Origin: Bombella saccharophila
GTDB lineage: Bacteria > Pseudomonadota > Alphaproteobacteria > Acetobacterales > Acetobacteraceae
Length of the DNA: 64,000 nucleotides
Assembly: GCF_026385475.1 (NCBI RefSeq)
Contig: NZ_JANIDW010000003.1
Span: 124,001-188,000 of the forward strand
Direction: 5' to 3'
Shown here: piece after piece, positions 42,610 through 51,417 of the stretch
How positions within the stretch are numbered: position 1 is the stretch's first letter
How the letters are laid out: each line of letters begins with the position of its first letter
Translations under genes and position numbers: made by a program
Notes under the pieces: model-generated
Seen by the model: the letters and a program-made list of their open reading frames with translations, nothing else
Told to the model about the DNA's origin: nothing
Databases searched by the model: none

Positions 42610-44382
42610 TTATTGCTTCATCGCGATTGTTTGCTGGAGCAATGTATCGGCTGTTGTGACGATTTTCGTGTTTGCACTGTAAGCTTCTTGGGCCACAATG
42701 AGGGCAGAGAGATCGCCTGTCAGGTTGGTGGTGGAGGCTTCCACAAAGCCAACAGCTAATGAGCCAGTACCGTTTTCACCCACAAGACCCGTTTGAGGGG
42801 TGCCGGAGCGTGATGTGGCAAGATAGGCTTGTCCATCTACGGCTTGCAGTCCGTTGACGTTGTTAAAGTTTGTCAGGGCGACTTTGCCGATCAATTGTGT
42901 GTAGCCATTATCAAATTGCGCCATGACAGACCCGTCACTCTCAATTGCAGCACCGGTATAGGTACCAGAGGTGATGCTATCATTAGTGAGGGCTGTGGTA
43001 TCGCCTCCTGTTGTGGTCCCTGTTGTAAGGGAGGCATTGCTGAGATCAAGGCTGTAATTTGTGCCGTTAATCGTCAGGTTAGCCGTAACGGGGCTGCCCT
43101 TGCTGACAGCTTGGCCATCAAAGCTTTGGATGCTGCCATCTTTGTTAAAGATGACAGAATGTGCTTTGTCCATCTTAACAGGGGAGGAGGTGGAGCTATC
43201 ATAAGGGTCCACAGCTTGGACAGACCAAGTTTGTGGAGAGGCGGATGTTTGTGTCCATTGGACAGCAACAGGCGTTTGCGTTGTTGTGCTTGTGCTATTT
43301 TGCCCCGTCGTACTGCCAGTTGTTACGGTGATGGGGGAGGTCATGTAGCTTTGCATGCTATCAGTTGTTGTCCCAAGGGTGGTTGGGCTCATGGAAAGCT
43401 GCGTACCGGAGAGGGTAAGTGGATTAGCCTGATTGGGAGAAGCCGAGTTATTGGCTGTGACCATAGTTGTCCCGCTATTACCGCCAATCGTCCCTAAAGA
43501 CAGATTAATGGTCTGCTCTTCATTATTGCCATAATGAGCGGTAACGGGGATTTCTGCTTTTGAGCCCACAGTCGGTGAGCCGACTTCCTTACCGGTTTGC
43601 ATATCCGTGATGGAGGCAAGAGAGCCGGAATGATCAAATGTGACTTGATAATTATTTTGCGCGATTGTGCCTGTGCCATCCGCATCATAAGCGGAGACAT
43701 TCCAAACCAGTGGGTTAGTGTCGCTCTGCTGCCATTGTACGGCTATTTTATGCGGGTTAGAGCTTGCATCGTAGGTTGTGGTAGGGGCGGTAGTATAGCT
43801 TTGTGGGGTATAATTTGCTGGGTCGGTGGGAAGTTTACCGACAGCAGCATTGAGGGTCATAGTGGTGGTCGTTGTTGGTTTAAAAGCAACATTGCTTACA
43901 TTGAGCTGGGTTAATTGATTGGTCAATGCACCGGTAGAATCGGTCATATAGCCATCCAGATAATACCCGGCAGGGTTGACGAGATAGCCTTTTTTATCCT
44001 GTTGGAAATCACCATTGCGGGTATAGAATTTCTGCTCAGAGAAATTTGTCACACCGGCATTGGCTGTGCCGGCCCCTGTGGGTTTAGAGGTGACAAACAT
44101 CCCTTTACCAGAGACATCTAATGCAAGACTATTGGTGCTGTTCGTGGCTGTACCAGCATTGTCAACATGCTGTACGGTGATGGCTTGCACCGTGTTGGAC
44201 TGCGCCTGAGAGGCGGAATTGCCTGTGATGCTCCCAGCCACAAAATCCGCAAATGAGGTTGTATCAGCCTTATAACCAACAGTCTGGCTGTTGGCGATGT
44301 TATTACTAAGGTTGGTGAAGGCATCAGACTGAGCATTGATGCCGCTGACAGCCGTGGTTAGTGCATTAAATACACCCGACAT
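42610..44382 (-). CDS. flgE: Flagellar hook protein FlgE
   Basis: The 590-residue protein starts MSGVFNALTTAVSGINAQSD and has SNNIANSQTVGYKADTTSFADFV, the Gly turn LALDVSGKGMFVT, FYTRNGDFQQDKKGYLVN, and the C-terminal hook pattern FVEASTTNLTGDLSALIVAQEAYSANTKIVTTADTLLQ, quoted in part. It is longer than the 400-residue enterobacterial FlgE because of a Thr/Ser-rich central insertion (about 180-480). FlgE builds the hook, whose length FliK measures. It has its own upstream element at 44411-44427 and is transcribed alone or with flhB as the upstream minus-strand gene. Confidence 0.93.
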   Translation of the reverse strand: MSGVFNALTTAVSGINAQSDAFTNLSNNIANSQTVGYKADTTSFADFVAGSITGNSASQAQSNTVQAITVQHVDNAGTATNSTNSLALDVSGKGMFVTSKPTGAGTANAGVTNFSEQKFYTRNGDFQQDKKGYLVNPAGYYLDGYMTDSTGALTNQLTQLNVSNVAFKPTTTTTMTLNAAVGKLPTDPANYTPQSYTTAPTTTYDASSNPHKIAVQWQQSDTNPLVWNVSAYDADGTGTIAQNNYQVTFDHSGSLASITDMQTGKEVGSPTVGSKAEIPVTAHYGNNEEQTINLSLGTIGGNSGTTMVTANNSASPNQANPLTLSGTQLSMSPTTLGTTTDSMQSYMTSPITVTTGSTTGQNSTSTTTQTPVAVQWTQTSASPQTWSVQAVDPYDSSTSSPVKMDKAHSVIFNKDGSIQSFDGQAVSKGSPVTANLTINGTNYSLDLSNASLTTGTTTGGDTTALTNDSITSGTYTGAAIESDGSVMAQFDNGYTQLIGKVALTNFNNVNGLQAVDGQAYLATSRSGTPQTGLVGENGTGSLAVGFVEASTTNLTGDLSALIVAQEAYSANTKIVTTADTLLQQTIAMKQ

Positions 44383-44410
44383 AATTTTATCCTTGTTCCT
44401 GACGCAGAGA

Positions 44411-44427
44411 TTAAGGTTATTCTATGG
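44411..44427. promoter_or_regulatory. AAGGTTATTCTATGG element before flgE
   Basis: TTAAGGTTATTCTATGG lies 29-45 bases before the flgE start. The same core with one changed base precedes the GT25 gene at 30989-31003. On the minus strand it reads CCATAGAATAACCTTAA. Confidence 0.45.
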
Positions 44428-44504
44428 TATAAATTAGACATGTCTTTTTATTGAAGGCAAATATATCATGCTTATTTCATGAACAAGCCGTTACAGATGC
44501 CTTT

Positions 44505-45614
44505 TTAAGGTGTGGAAGAAGGGTCCGTAGTGTGAACAGCGCGTGAGCCAGGCGTTTTAAGCCGCATAACATAGGCAATAATTGTTGCAACGGGCTTCCA
44601 AAATTCTTCTGGGATTTCACTATCAAGCGGCAAGCTATGTAGGGACCGCGCTAAAGGTGGGTTCGAGATAACAGGGATTCGCGCTTTGCGGGCAATATCG
44701 CGGATGCGAAAAGCTAGCTCATCCATACCCTTAGCGACGATATGGGGGGCGGTGTTGCTGTTTTGGTCGTAAAGAATCGCCACGGCATAATGGGTTGGGT
44801 TGACGACAATAACGGTGGCCTCTTTCACAGCTTTCATCATTTGGCGGCGGGAGCGGCTTTGGCGTAGTTGCCTAAGGCGGGCCTTAATTTGCGGGTCACC
44901 TTCGCTTTGTTTCATTTCGTCTTTAATATCTTGCAAACTCATGCGTAATTTGGCGAAGCGATGGTAGCGCGTCCAGACTTCATCAAGCCCGGTGATAACG
45001 CATTGGATGGCCAGTACCATAAAGCCAGCGTAGACGAACCAAGACTTCATGGCATCAATGAGTTGATAAGGGGTCCAGCGTTCTGTTTGGGGCGCGAGGT
45101 CTACAGTCTGCAAGGCGACTTGATAAAGGATCAAGCTAAAGACGGCGAATTTAGCAATGGTCTTTATAAGCTCAATTAAATTATTCACACTGATGATTCG
45201 CTTAATGCCCTTTAGCGGGGACAAGCGGCTTATATCAGGTTGTAAGCTTTTGGGGCGGAATAAGAAGCCGGTTTGTAAAAGACCGCCGATTAAAATAGCA
45301 CAGGCCCCGGTGCCCATGAGTGGCCCTATGAGATGGAGGCCGGCTGTGAGTGCATGGAGGGTAAAGCCGTACAGGGCAGCGGGATCATTGGCGACAAGGC
45401 CAAAATGAATGAAAATGCCATTCATCTCTCGGACAAATTGCCGTGCCGAATTGGGAATCGTCAGAGCAAAAACAAGTAGAAATGTTCCTAATGCAACGAG
45501 AATGAGTAGCTCTTTAGATTGAGCAATATTACCATCTTCACGTGCTTTTTGGAGGCGTTTTTCTGTTGGGTCTTGGGTCTTTTCACCCCCGCCGCTGCCG
45601 TTTTCTTCTGCCAT
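44505..45614 (-). CDS. flhB: Flagellar export switch protein FlhB
   Basis: The 369-residue protein begins with the FlhB helper segment (EKTQDPTEKRLQKAREDGNIAQSKEL), has four membrane segments, and carries the autocleavage site NPTH at 272-275 in VVNPTHYAVAILYD. The C-terminal domain (PHIVAKGMDELAFRIRDIA, ARIPVISNPPLARSLH) is the specificity switch that FliK contacts. It follows fliR on the minus strand with a 6-base gap; the order fliE-fliQ-fliR-flhB forms one operon. Confidence 0.97.
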   Translation of the reverse strand: MAEENGSGGGEKTQDPTEKRLQKAREDGNIAQSKELLILVALGTFLLVFALTIPNSARQFVREMNGIFIHFGLVANDPAALYGFTLHALTAGLHLIGPLMGTGACAILIGGLLQTGFLFRPKSLQPDISRLSPLKGIKRIISVNNLIELIKTIAKFAVFSLILYQVALQTVDLAPQTERWTPYQLIDAMKSWFVYAGFMVLAIQCVITGLDEVWTRYHRFAKLRMSLQDIKDEMKQSEGDPQIKARLRQLRQSRSRRQMMKAVKEATVIVVNPTHYAVAILYDQNSNTAPHIVAKGMDELAFRIRDIARKARIPVISNPPLARSLHSLPLDSEIPEEFWKPVATIIAYVMRLKTPGSRAVHTTDPSSTP

Positions 45615-45620
45615 GTGATG

Positions 45621-46457
45621 TTAGGGGCTGCTTAGCCCAAGGCCGGGCAGGGTGGAGAGATAGAGCTGCATTTTCTCTGCCCATGTGCTGGTAAGGATTT
45701 GTATCAGTAAGGCCATGAGCAAAATCCCTCCTAGAATTTGGGCAGGGATAGCAAGGGAATAGACCTGTATGGAGGGCATCAGCCGGTTAAGCACCCCCAA
45801 CATAGCAGGCCATAAGGTGCCGAGTAGAATATAAGGGGCAGCAAGCTGCATAGCGATGAGAAAGCTAGTGCTGACAGCGCGTGTCATATCAGCGGTCATA
45901 TCTCCGATGATGAGGGAGGTAATATGCCCTGCTGGGAAGAGTGTATAAGAGCCAGAAATAGCGAGAAGCGGAAGGGCATAAAGCCCTGTTGCAAAAAGAA
46001 TAATCGGGGCTAAGGTGCTGGCCATATGGCTCACTGCTGTGCTGGAGGCCCCTAATTGACTATCAGTTTGGATGACGCTTGCCATCCCTGTAAAGACGGC
46101 GATAATTTGCCCAGCAATGGCGAGGGAGAGGCTAAGGAGCCGTGCCATCATACCGAGGAAAAACCCACAAAGAAGCTCCCCTGCAATGAGTTTGAGCATC
46201 ATGGCAGGCATACGCAACGCCTCGCCTGAGACAGCAATAAGACGTTGTTGGAGAACCGGTAAAAGAGCGACAGTGATCCCTAAGCAAAGCCCCGCACGGA
46301 TACGGGCTGGCGCTCCCATTTCCCCAAGGCCTGGGGCGAGCATGACTACGGCACTAACCCGGCAGAGGATAATGACAAACATACCTGTTAGGATGGCCAT
46401 AGAGCCGTTGGCAGCGGCGAGATCAGGCGAGCCAAAGAAATCGGCTAGGCTGTTCAT
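45621..46457 (-). CDS. fliR: Flagellar export gate protein FliR
   Basis: This 278-residue protein has six predicted membrane segments and the FliR start pattern (IILCRVSAVVMLAPGLGEMGAPARIRAGLCLGITVALLP, quoted in part), plus LLCGFFLGMMARLLSLSLAIAGQIIAV and a C-terminal LLLMALLIQILTSTWAEKM-like region. FliR caps the FliP-FliQ gate spiral. It starts immediately after fliQ stops, indicating coupling. Confidence 0.94.
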   Translation of the reverse strand: MNSLADFFGSPDLAAANGSMAILTGMFVIILCRVSAVVMLAPGLGEMGAPARIRAGLCLGITVALLPVLQQRLIAVSGEALRMPAMMLKLIAGELLCGFFLGMMARLLSLSLAIAGQIIAVFTGMASVIQTDSQLGASSTAVSHMASTLAPIILFATGLYALPLLAISGSYTLFPAGHITSLIIGDMTADMTRAVSTSFLIAMQLAAPYILLGTLWPAMLGVLNRLMPSIQVYSLAIPAQILGGILLMALLIQILTSTWAEKMQLYLSTLPGLGLSSP

Positions 46458-46733
46458 TTAGATGCCCCCAGCCTTGATGAGTTGATCAAAAATCAGCTCT
46501 GCATAAGCATGGATGGTGGCGTGCATAAAAGAGGCTGTGAGTATTAGCGTTGCTGTTGCAGCAATAAATTTTGGTACGAAAGAGAGTGTGGCTTCGCTAA
46601 TTTGTGTCATCGCCTGGAAGAGTGAGACACAAAGCCCCGCTAATAGGGATGCCAATAGAGAGGGGGCACCAAGTTTGACGGCGACAAGAAGTGTTTGACG
46701 CAGTATTTCCTGCACATCAACCGCGTGCCCCAT
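46458..46733 (-). CDS. fliQ: Flagellar export gate protein FliQ
   Basis: The 91-residue protein has two membrane segments and the canonical FliQ pattern: VQEILRQTLLVAVKLGAPSLLASLLAGLCVSLFQAMTQISEATLSFVPKFIA, quoted in part. FliQ forms a four-copy part of the export gate. The gene is followed directly by fliR. Confidence 0.96.
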   Translation of the reverse strand: MGHAVDVQEILRQTLLVAVKLGAPSLLASLLAGLCVSLFQAMTQISEATLSFVPKFIAATATLILTASFMHATIHAYAELIFDQLIKAGGI

Positions 46734-46775
46734 TGGGTGCTCCCCTCATAATTGGCTGTTATTGCCTAATAAGGC

Positions 46776-47132
46776 TTAAATGGACATCCGCATAACATCT
46801 TGATAGGCGCTGACAAAGCGATCCCGTAATGTTGTGACGGTTTGCAAGGTGAGTTTTGCTTCCTCAACAGAGGCCACAACATCGGACATATTGCCTTTGC
46901 CAGAGAGGGCGAGGGCTGTTTGGCTCTCCGCTACTTTGCCTGTGTTTATCGCCCCCTTGATAGCATTGCTGAGAACAGAGCTAAAACTAGAGACGGCATC
47001 GGTTGTTTCGTTGTCCGTTATGGGGGCGGCATTTTCTAGGCGGGTGGCTTGGCTAAGCTGTTGGGCACGGCCATAAGCCTGCCCGGCATCAAAGCTTTGT
47101 GCTGAGGTGCTGGCAATGCTGGAAAGGGACAT
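46776..47132 (-). CDS. fliE: Hook-basal body complex protein FliE
   Basis: The 118-residue protein has a disordered N-terminus and a helical C-terminal half with the FliE pattern: SFSSVLSNAIKGAINTGKVAESQTALALSGKGNMSDVVASVEEAKLTLQTVTTLRDRFVSAYQDVMRM, seen here in parts. FliE joins the MS ring and export gate to the rod. It heads the fliE-Q-R-flhB operon. The 234-base gap to the plus-strand gene at 47367 is AT-rich and likely carries two promoters. Confidence 0.93.
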   Translation of the reverse strand: MSLSSIASTSAQSFDAGQAYGRAQQLSQATRLENAAPITDNETTDAVSSFSSVLSNAIKGAINTGKVAESQTALALSGKGNMSDVVASVEEAKLTLQTVTTLRDRFVSAYQDVMRMSI

Positions 47133-47366
47133 GGCCTTTGTAACACTCCTTACTATAATCCAGGGACGATCGCAGCGTGGAAGGTGCGATGGCTTTCTTC
47201 GTGCTTGTAATAGCTGAACAAAAATAATTCCATGATTTTCTCACAAAATAAGGCAAATTTATGGCTTGTTAAAAGATATATGACAAATTGGCTTTGTTTT
47301 TGGTGTTTTATTCGCTATCAAAAGGGCACTATCAGTATGGATAGGTTTGTTTTTAAGGATAAAATT

Positions 47367-47609
47367 ATGTCGGAAGCCTCACTAGCCTCCCAGCTTGCGT
47401 CATCTATGAAGATGCATACTGTCCAACAAGCCCGTGATGCGCGTAAGGCGGTACGGCCGCAAAATGCAGGGCGTGTGCAGCTTTCTTCCCAACGGAGTAA
47501 TGGGGCAGAAGCCTCGATGCAGATTGATGCTACAGGCCAAGTGGTGCCGAGCGCGAAGGGCGTGCGTAAAAATTCTGCCACGGCCAGCTTTGCCAGCCTT
47601 CTAGGTTAA
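47367..47609 (+). CDS. Small hypothetical protein
   Basis: The 80-residue protein is chosen to start at ATG 47367, which has AAGGA seven bases before it. It is Ala-, Ser- and Gln-rich, basic, and probably disordered (HTVQQARDARKAVRPQ, NSATASFASLLG at the end). I do not recognise the family. It lies divergently from fliE and upstream of the long exported protein, so it may be a small flagellar accessory, but only context supports that. Confidence 0.45.
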   Translation: MSEASLASQLASSMKMHTVQQARDARKAVRPQNAGRVQLSSQRSNGAEASMQIDATGQVVPSAKGVRKNSATASFASLLG

Positions 47610-47658
47610 TGGCTTGTAAGGCCCATGCGGGACGATTGGGGTCTTGGCGGGGAGAGGG

Positions 47659-50466
47659 ATGCGCAAGCGGATTGAAACTATGAGAGATTGCAGCACGATT
47701 CTGCGCGCTGTTCATCAGGCTGTGGTGCAGCTGCCTGCCTTAAGTTGGCGGGCAGCGTGTTGTAGTGCTGTTGGCCTGGTTTTGTTGGGTGGGCAAAAAA
47801 GTGGGGGCTGGGGGATGCTGTTTGCCCCGTCTGCTTTTGCTGTGCCGTCTGCTCAGGCCTCTCATGTTCGTTCTGCGCGGGTATCTCATGGGGCGAATAA
47901 ACGTCTGCCGAAACATCAATCTAGCACGACGGCACCCTCAGCTTTGTCCGATGGACAAAATGGTGGTGAGGTGTTGGGGCAGATGCATATCAAACCAGGT
48001 GACCCGCTTTTAGAGGAGTTACCATCTGGGTGGGGTGTGCATGTATTGGGCGTTGGGCATCCACAAGGTGGTAAATCACCTAAGGAGAGTGCAACACCTA
48101 AAGAGAAGAAAACAGCAGCGCGGCCATCTGGCAAGCTTACGCCGGTGGTGGGGTCATCATCCAAATCAGAGGCAGGCCATGCCGCAGTTGGTGGGGCAGG
48201 GTTAGCTGTTGCAGCGGGTGATGCGTCATCCGCCTCTCAAAAAGAGGGGCATATACCAGCGGCTACAGTCCCTTCGCGGAATCGGATTCTTATCCCTGTG
48301 CCAGGGCAGATGGGCATTGCAGCGTACCAAAGTGGTGATAGGCTTATTATCCTAGTGGATGGCCGTCATCCCATGGATGTTTCGGCATTGCACGGGGATG
48401 GGATGTTCGCGCAGTTGGCGGTCACGCCTTTGCCTGACATGACACTGATTGCCCTGCCAGTGCCTGATACACGCGCCCTATATTTATCACAGCAGAGTAA
48501 TGGGTGGGTGTTAGGCGACCAACCTCCCCCTGTTGTTGATTATACGGATCGACGTGAGATCAGCCCCACTTTGCGGGAGGATGGCCTCTATTTCCCCATG
48601 CGTAAGCCGGGGCGTGTGTTCTCTGTTGTAGACCCTGTTTCTAATACGCCATTGCTTGTTGGGACAACTGTCCTAGATGATGGCGGTATGTTGTCGTTAC
48701 GGCGGGGGCGGGATTATGACGTATGGCCCTCTCTGGAGGGGATTGTTATTGCCCAGCATGACCCACCACAGGTAACGATGAAGGTCGTCGCAAAGGGTGA
48801 TCTTCTTCAGCGTGCTGATGGCCAGCCCTTAGCTGATATGGACCGCGCGATTTATGCAAGTGATGTAGATTTAAATTGGCTGGGGCTGAAAAATCTTACC
48901 GTAGAGCAAGCGCGGGAGCGCTATCGTCGTGCTTTGGTCGCGGCCGCGGATTCGACACCGGGGCAGCGGTTTAAACGGCGTTTTGAGGCCGCACAAGCAG
49001 CGTTGGGTGTAGGGGCTTTCCCCGATGCGCGGGCGATTATGGATGTCGCCTTGGAGGATGACCCAGAAGAGGCTTTTCGCCCAGATGTACGCTTTTTCCT
49101 CGCGGCGACGGATTTGCTGACAGGGCAGATGAAAGGGGCGTCCCAGCTGATGCAGCAATGGCCGGAACAAGCCATGCGTGCAACAAAGCTATGGCAAGGT
49201 CTTTATGAGGCGATGGCCGGCGGTAAGGATGATGAAGCCGCCCGGTTGCTTGCGCGTGATATGCCGCGTTTGATGAATTATCCAGAGCCATTACGGGCGA
49301 CACTTTTGCCTCTCGCTGCGGAGGAAATCGCACGGCATGGCGGCCCGGCTGAATGGCATGCGCTTGATCACTTGCCGGAGGGGAGTGTTTATCGTTTTGC
49401 ACAGGCTGTGCGGGCGTTGCGTTCTGGACGAGAGGATGAGGCTATCCATCTCTTAGAGGATTTGTCTGTCGATAAAGACCCTGTCGTGGCAGAAAAAGCA
49501 ATGGAGGAAGGTGTAGCTCTTAGCTTGCGTGATGGGCATATCACCCCGGAGAAAGCAGCGCGGCAATATGCATCTCTTTTGCCAGATGCGCGGCTTGCAG
49601 GGCGTGATGGTGTTGTAAATATGCTTCGTGCTGGGGCGAATATTCGTGCAAAGAAGTGGGAAGATGCCCTACAGGCTTTAAGCCAAGTGGAAGGTACCCC
49701 TCTTCAGCAGGAGCCAGCGCGTGTGCAGGCTCTTTTGGGTAAGGCTCTTACTGGTTTAGTGGAGGATTTGCCCAAGAGTAGTTCAGGCGGGCAAGCAGCA
49801 CAGAATGAGGCTGGATTAGTGCGCGGGGCTGCATTAATGCGCGCTTATTTGCCAGACCTTATGGCAAGTGACCAAAAGGGTGATTTGCTCCTCTCTTACG
49901 GGCAGCTTTTAGGGCGATTGGGGTTGGCTGATAAAGCGGGTGAGGCCATGACAACGGCTATCCCGATGATGACTGATCCGCAACGTCGTGCTGCTGGAGG
50001 CGATGCCTTAGCGGAGAATGAAATCCAACGTGGGTTGTTTGATGATGCTTCCGCAACGCTGGGGCGTACGGCTCCTACCCCCATGCCACCGCAAGAGGCG
50101 ATGGTGCGCAATCGCATCATGGCGCGGATGATGGCAGCTTCTGGCAAACCGGAAGTAGCTTTATATTTGTTGAGTGCTGATCAGTCCCCTCAGGCAGCGG
50201 ATATGCGGGCCCGGATTCATGAAGGCCGGGAAGAATGGTCCCCTGCCGTGGCGGATTTACGCAATATGGTGGAGCAGCTGTTGCCAGAGCAAGGGGCTTT
50301 ATCCGTCTCTCAGCAGCTTCTTGCCCTTCGTTTAGCCTCTGATGCGTCCCGTGCTGGCGATGTCGGGGCGTTAAATTGGATTAAAAGTCGCGTGGGAGAA
50401 CGCCCTTTTGAGGGTGATGCAGGGCGTATGTTCCATCTGCTTGTCTCTCCTGAAGAGGATGAGTGA
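47659..50466 (+). CDS. Large exported helical-repeat protein, unknown function
   Basis: The 935-residue protein starts at ATG 47659 behind GGGAGAGGG. A signal peptide with hydrophobic core near residues 28-45 is followed by a Ser/Lys/Gly-rich linker to about residue 200. A beta-rich part follows (about 200-390, with RILIPVPGQMGIAAYQSGD and DRLIILVDGRHPMDVSALHGD), then a long all-helical part (about 400-930) of TPR-like repeats with alternating small and large residues. The pattern suggests a periplasmic scaffold. It precedes flgB-flgC by 39 bases, so a role in rod or hook assembly is an inference from context. I do not recognise a named family. Confidence 0.65.
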   Translation: MRKRIETMRDCSTILRAVHQAVVQLPALSWRAACCSAVGLVLLGGQKSGGWGMLFAPSAFAVPSAQASHVRSARVSHGANKRLPKHQSSTTAPSALSDGQNGGEVLGQMHIKPGDPLLEELPSGWGVHVLGVGHPQGGKSPKESATPKEKKTAARPSGKLTPVVGSSSKSEAGHAAVGGAGLAVAAGDASSASQKEGHIPAATVPSRNRILIPVPGQMGIAAYQSGDRLIILVDGRHPMDVSALHGDGMFAQLAVTPLPDMTLIALPVPDTRALYLSQQSNGWVLGDQPPPVVDYTDRREISPTLREDGLYFPMRKPGRVFSVVDPVSNTPLLVGTTVLDDGGMLSLRRGRDYDVWPSLEGIVIAQHDPPQVTMKVVAKGDLLQRADGQPLADMDRAIYASDVDLNWLGLKNLTVEQARERYRRALVAAADSTPGQRFKRRFEAAQAALGVGAFPDARAIMDVALEDDPEEAFRPDVRFFLAATDLLTGQMKGASQLMQQWPEQAMRATKLWQGLYEAMAGGKDDEAARLLARDMPRLMNYPEPLRATLLPLAAEEIARHGGPAEWHALDHLPEGSVYRFAQAVRALRSGREDEAIHLLEDLSVDKDPVVAEKAMEEGVALSLRDGHITPEKAARQYASLLPDARLAGRDGVVNMLRAGANIRAKKWEDALQALSQVEGTPLQQEPARVQALLGKALTGLVEDLPKSSSGGQAAQNEAGLVRGAALMRAYLPDLMASDQKGDLLLSYGQLLGRLGLADKAGEAMTTAIPMMTDPQRRAAGGDALAENEIQRGLFDDASATLGRTAPTPMPPQEAMVRNRIMARMMAASGKPEVALYLLSADQSPQAADMRARIHEGREEWSPAVADLRNMVEQLLPEQGALSVSQQLLALRLASDASRAGDVGALNWIKSRVGERPFEGDAGRMFHLLVSPEEDE

Positions 50467-50505
50467 GGGGATGCTATCTCGCGTGGGGAAAAAGGATAGG
50501 TTGTT

Positions 50506-50913
50506 ATGAGCAATACAATAATAGGGCCAAAGCCGGGGACGGACCTTTTGCATCTTGCCGAACGACGTATGAGCTGGCTGCAAAACCGTGAATCCGTTCT
50601 GGCGGGGAATGTTGCTAATGCTAATACGCCCCATTATAGCCCGAAGGATGTATCGCCTTTTCAGGGTGTGGTGAATGCTACACATATGGTGGCGTTAAAA
50701 CGCACGCAGCCGGGGCATATGCTTGGCCCCGCTGGGGAGACACATGCCAAGAGAGAAGGCGGACGTGCCTCTTTAGACGGTAACCGTGTCGTCTTAGAAG
50801 ATGAGCTTGGTAAAATTGCACAGACAAGCGATCAGCAGCGTTTCGCGACGACTGTTTATGGGCGTTATATGGGCATGTACGGCATGGCCCTCGGTAGTGG
50901 TAGCGGGCAGTAA
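50506..50913 (+). CDS. flgB: Flagellar rod protein FlgB
   Basis: This 135-residue protein has the short rod-protein form: LLHLAERRMSWLQNRESVLAGNVANANTPHYSPKDVSPF, quoted in part, then an extended middle and a C-terminal helix (RFATTVYGRYMGMYGMALGSG). FlgB is the most proximal rod subunit and is normally followed by flgC, as here. A AAAGGATAGG site precedes ATG 50506. Confidence 0.92.
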   Translation: MSNTIIGPKPGTDLLHLAERRMSWLQNRESVLAGNVANANTPHYSPKDVSPFQGVVNATHMVALKRTQPGHMLGPAGETHAKREGGRASLDGNRVVLEDELGKIAQTSDQQRFATTVYGRYMGMYGMALGSGSGQ

Positions 50914-50961
50914 CGTCTGTTTTTCTAGTGTGTTTTGTTGTGGATGTGAGCGAGGATCACG

Positions 50962-51372
50962 ATGGATTTTTCTGATACAATTGGTGTCTCAGCTGCTGGG
51001 ATGCGGGCACAAACAGCGCGTTTGCGCGTTGCTGCGGAGAATTTGGCTAACGCAGAAACGACAGGTTCATCCCCAGGCGCGGACCCGTATCGTCGTAAGA
51101 TTGTGACATTTAAAGAAACATTAGACCGCGCCAGTGGGGTTTCTAGCGTTGCGATCCGCTCTGTTGGGGAGGATCAGTCTGACTTTCAAATGCGGTATGA
51201 CCCTGCTCACCCTGCGGCGAATGAGCAAGGCTATGTGAAGATGCCTAATGTGAGTTCCATCGTAGAGATTATGGATAGCCATGATGCACAACATTCATAC
51301 GAGGCTAATTTGAACGCGTTACAAGTAACACGCGCGATGTTGACGCGGGCTATCAATGTGATGCGGGATTAA
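50962..51372 (+). CDS. flgC: Flagellar rod protein FlgC
   Basis: The 136-residue protein shows the FlgC start (TIGVSAAGMRAQTARLRVAAENLANAETTG) and end (GYVKMPNVSSIVEIMDSHDAQHSYEANLNALQVTRAMLTRAINVM), both quoted in part. It is a proximal rod subunit paired with FlgB. The 48-base gap after flgB carries a GAGGAT ribosome site. Confidence 0.95.
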   Translation: MDFSDTIGVSAAGMRAQTARLRVAAENLANAETTGSSPGADPYRRKIVTFKETLDRASGVSSVAIRSVGEDQSDFQMRYDPAHPAANEQGYVKMPNVSSIVEIMDSHDAQHSYEANLNALQVTRAMLTRAINVMRD

Positions 51373-51417
51373 GGCTTGCATGCTGTGTGCCTTTAAGCCT
51401 GCTATGAGGATTACGCT

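Noticed and set aside
47232-47609. A longer frame beginning at 47232 with a hydrophobic N-terminal stretch before the small gene at 47367.
   Set aside because: The extension is AT-rich non-coding-like sequence with no ribosome site, while ATG 47367 has a good one.
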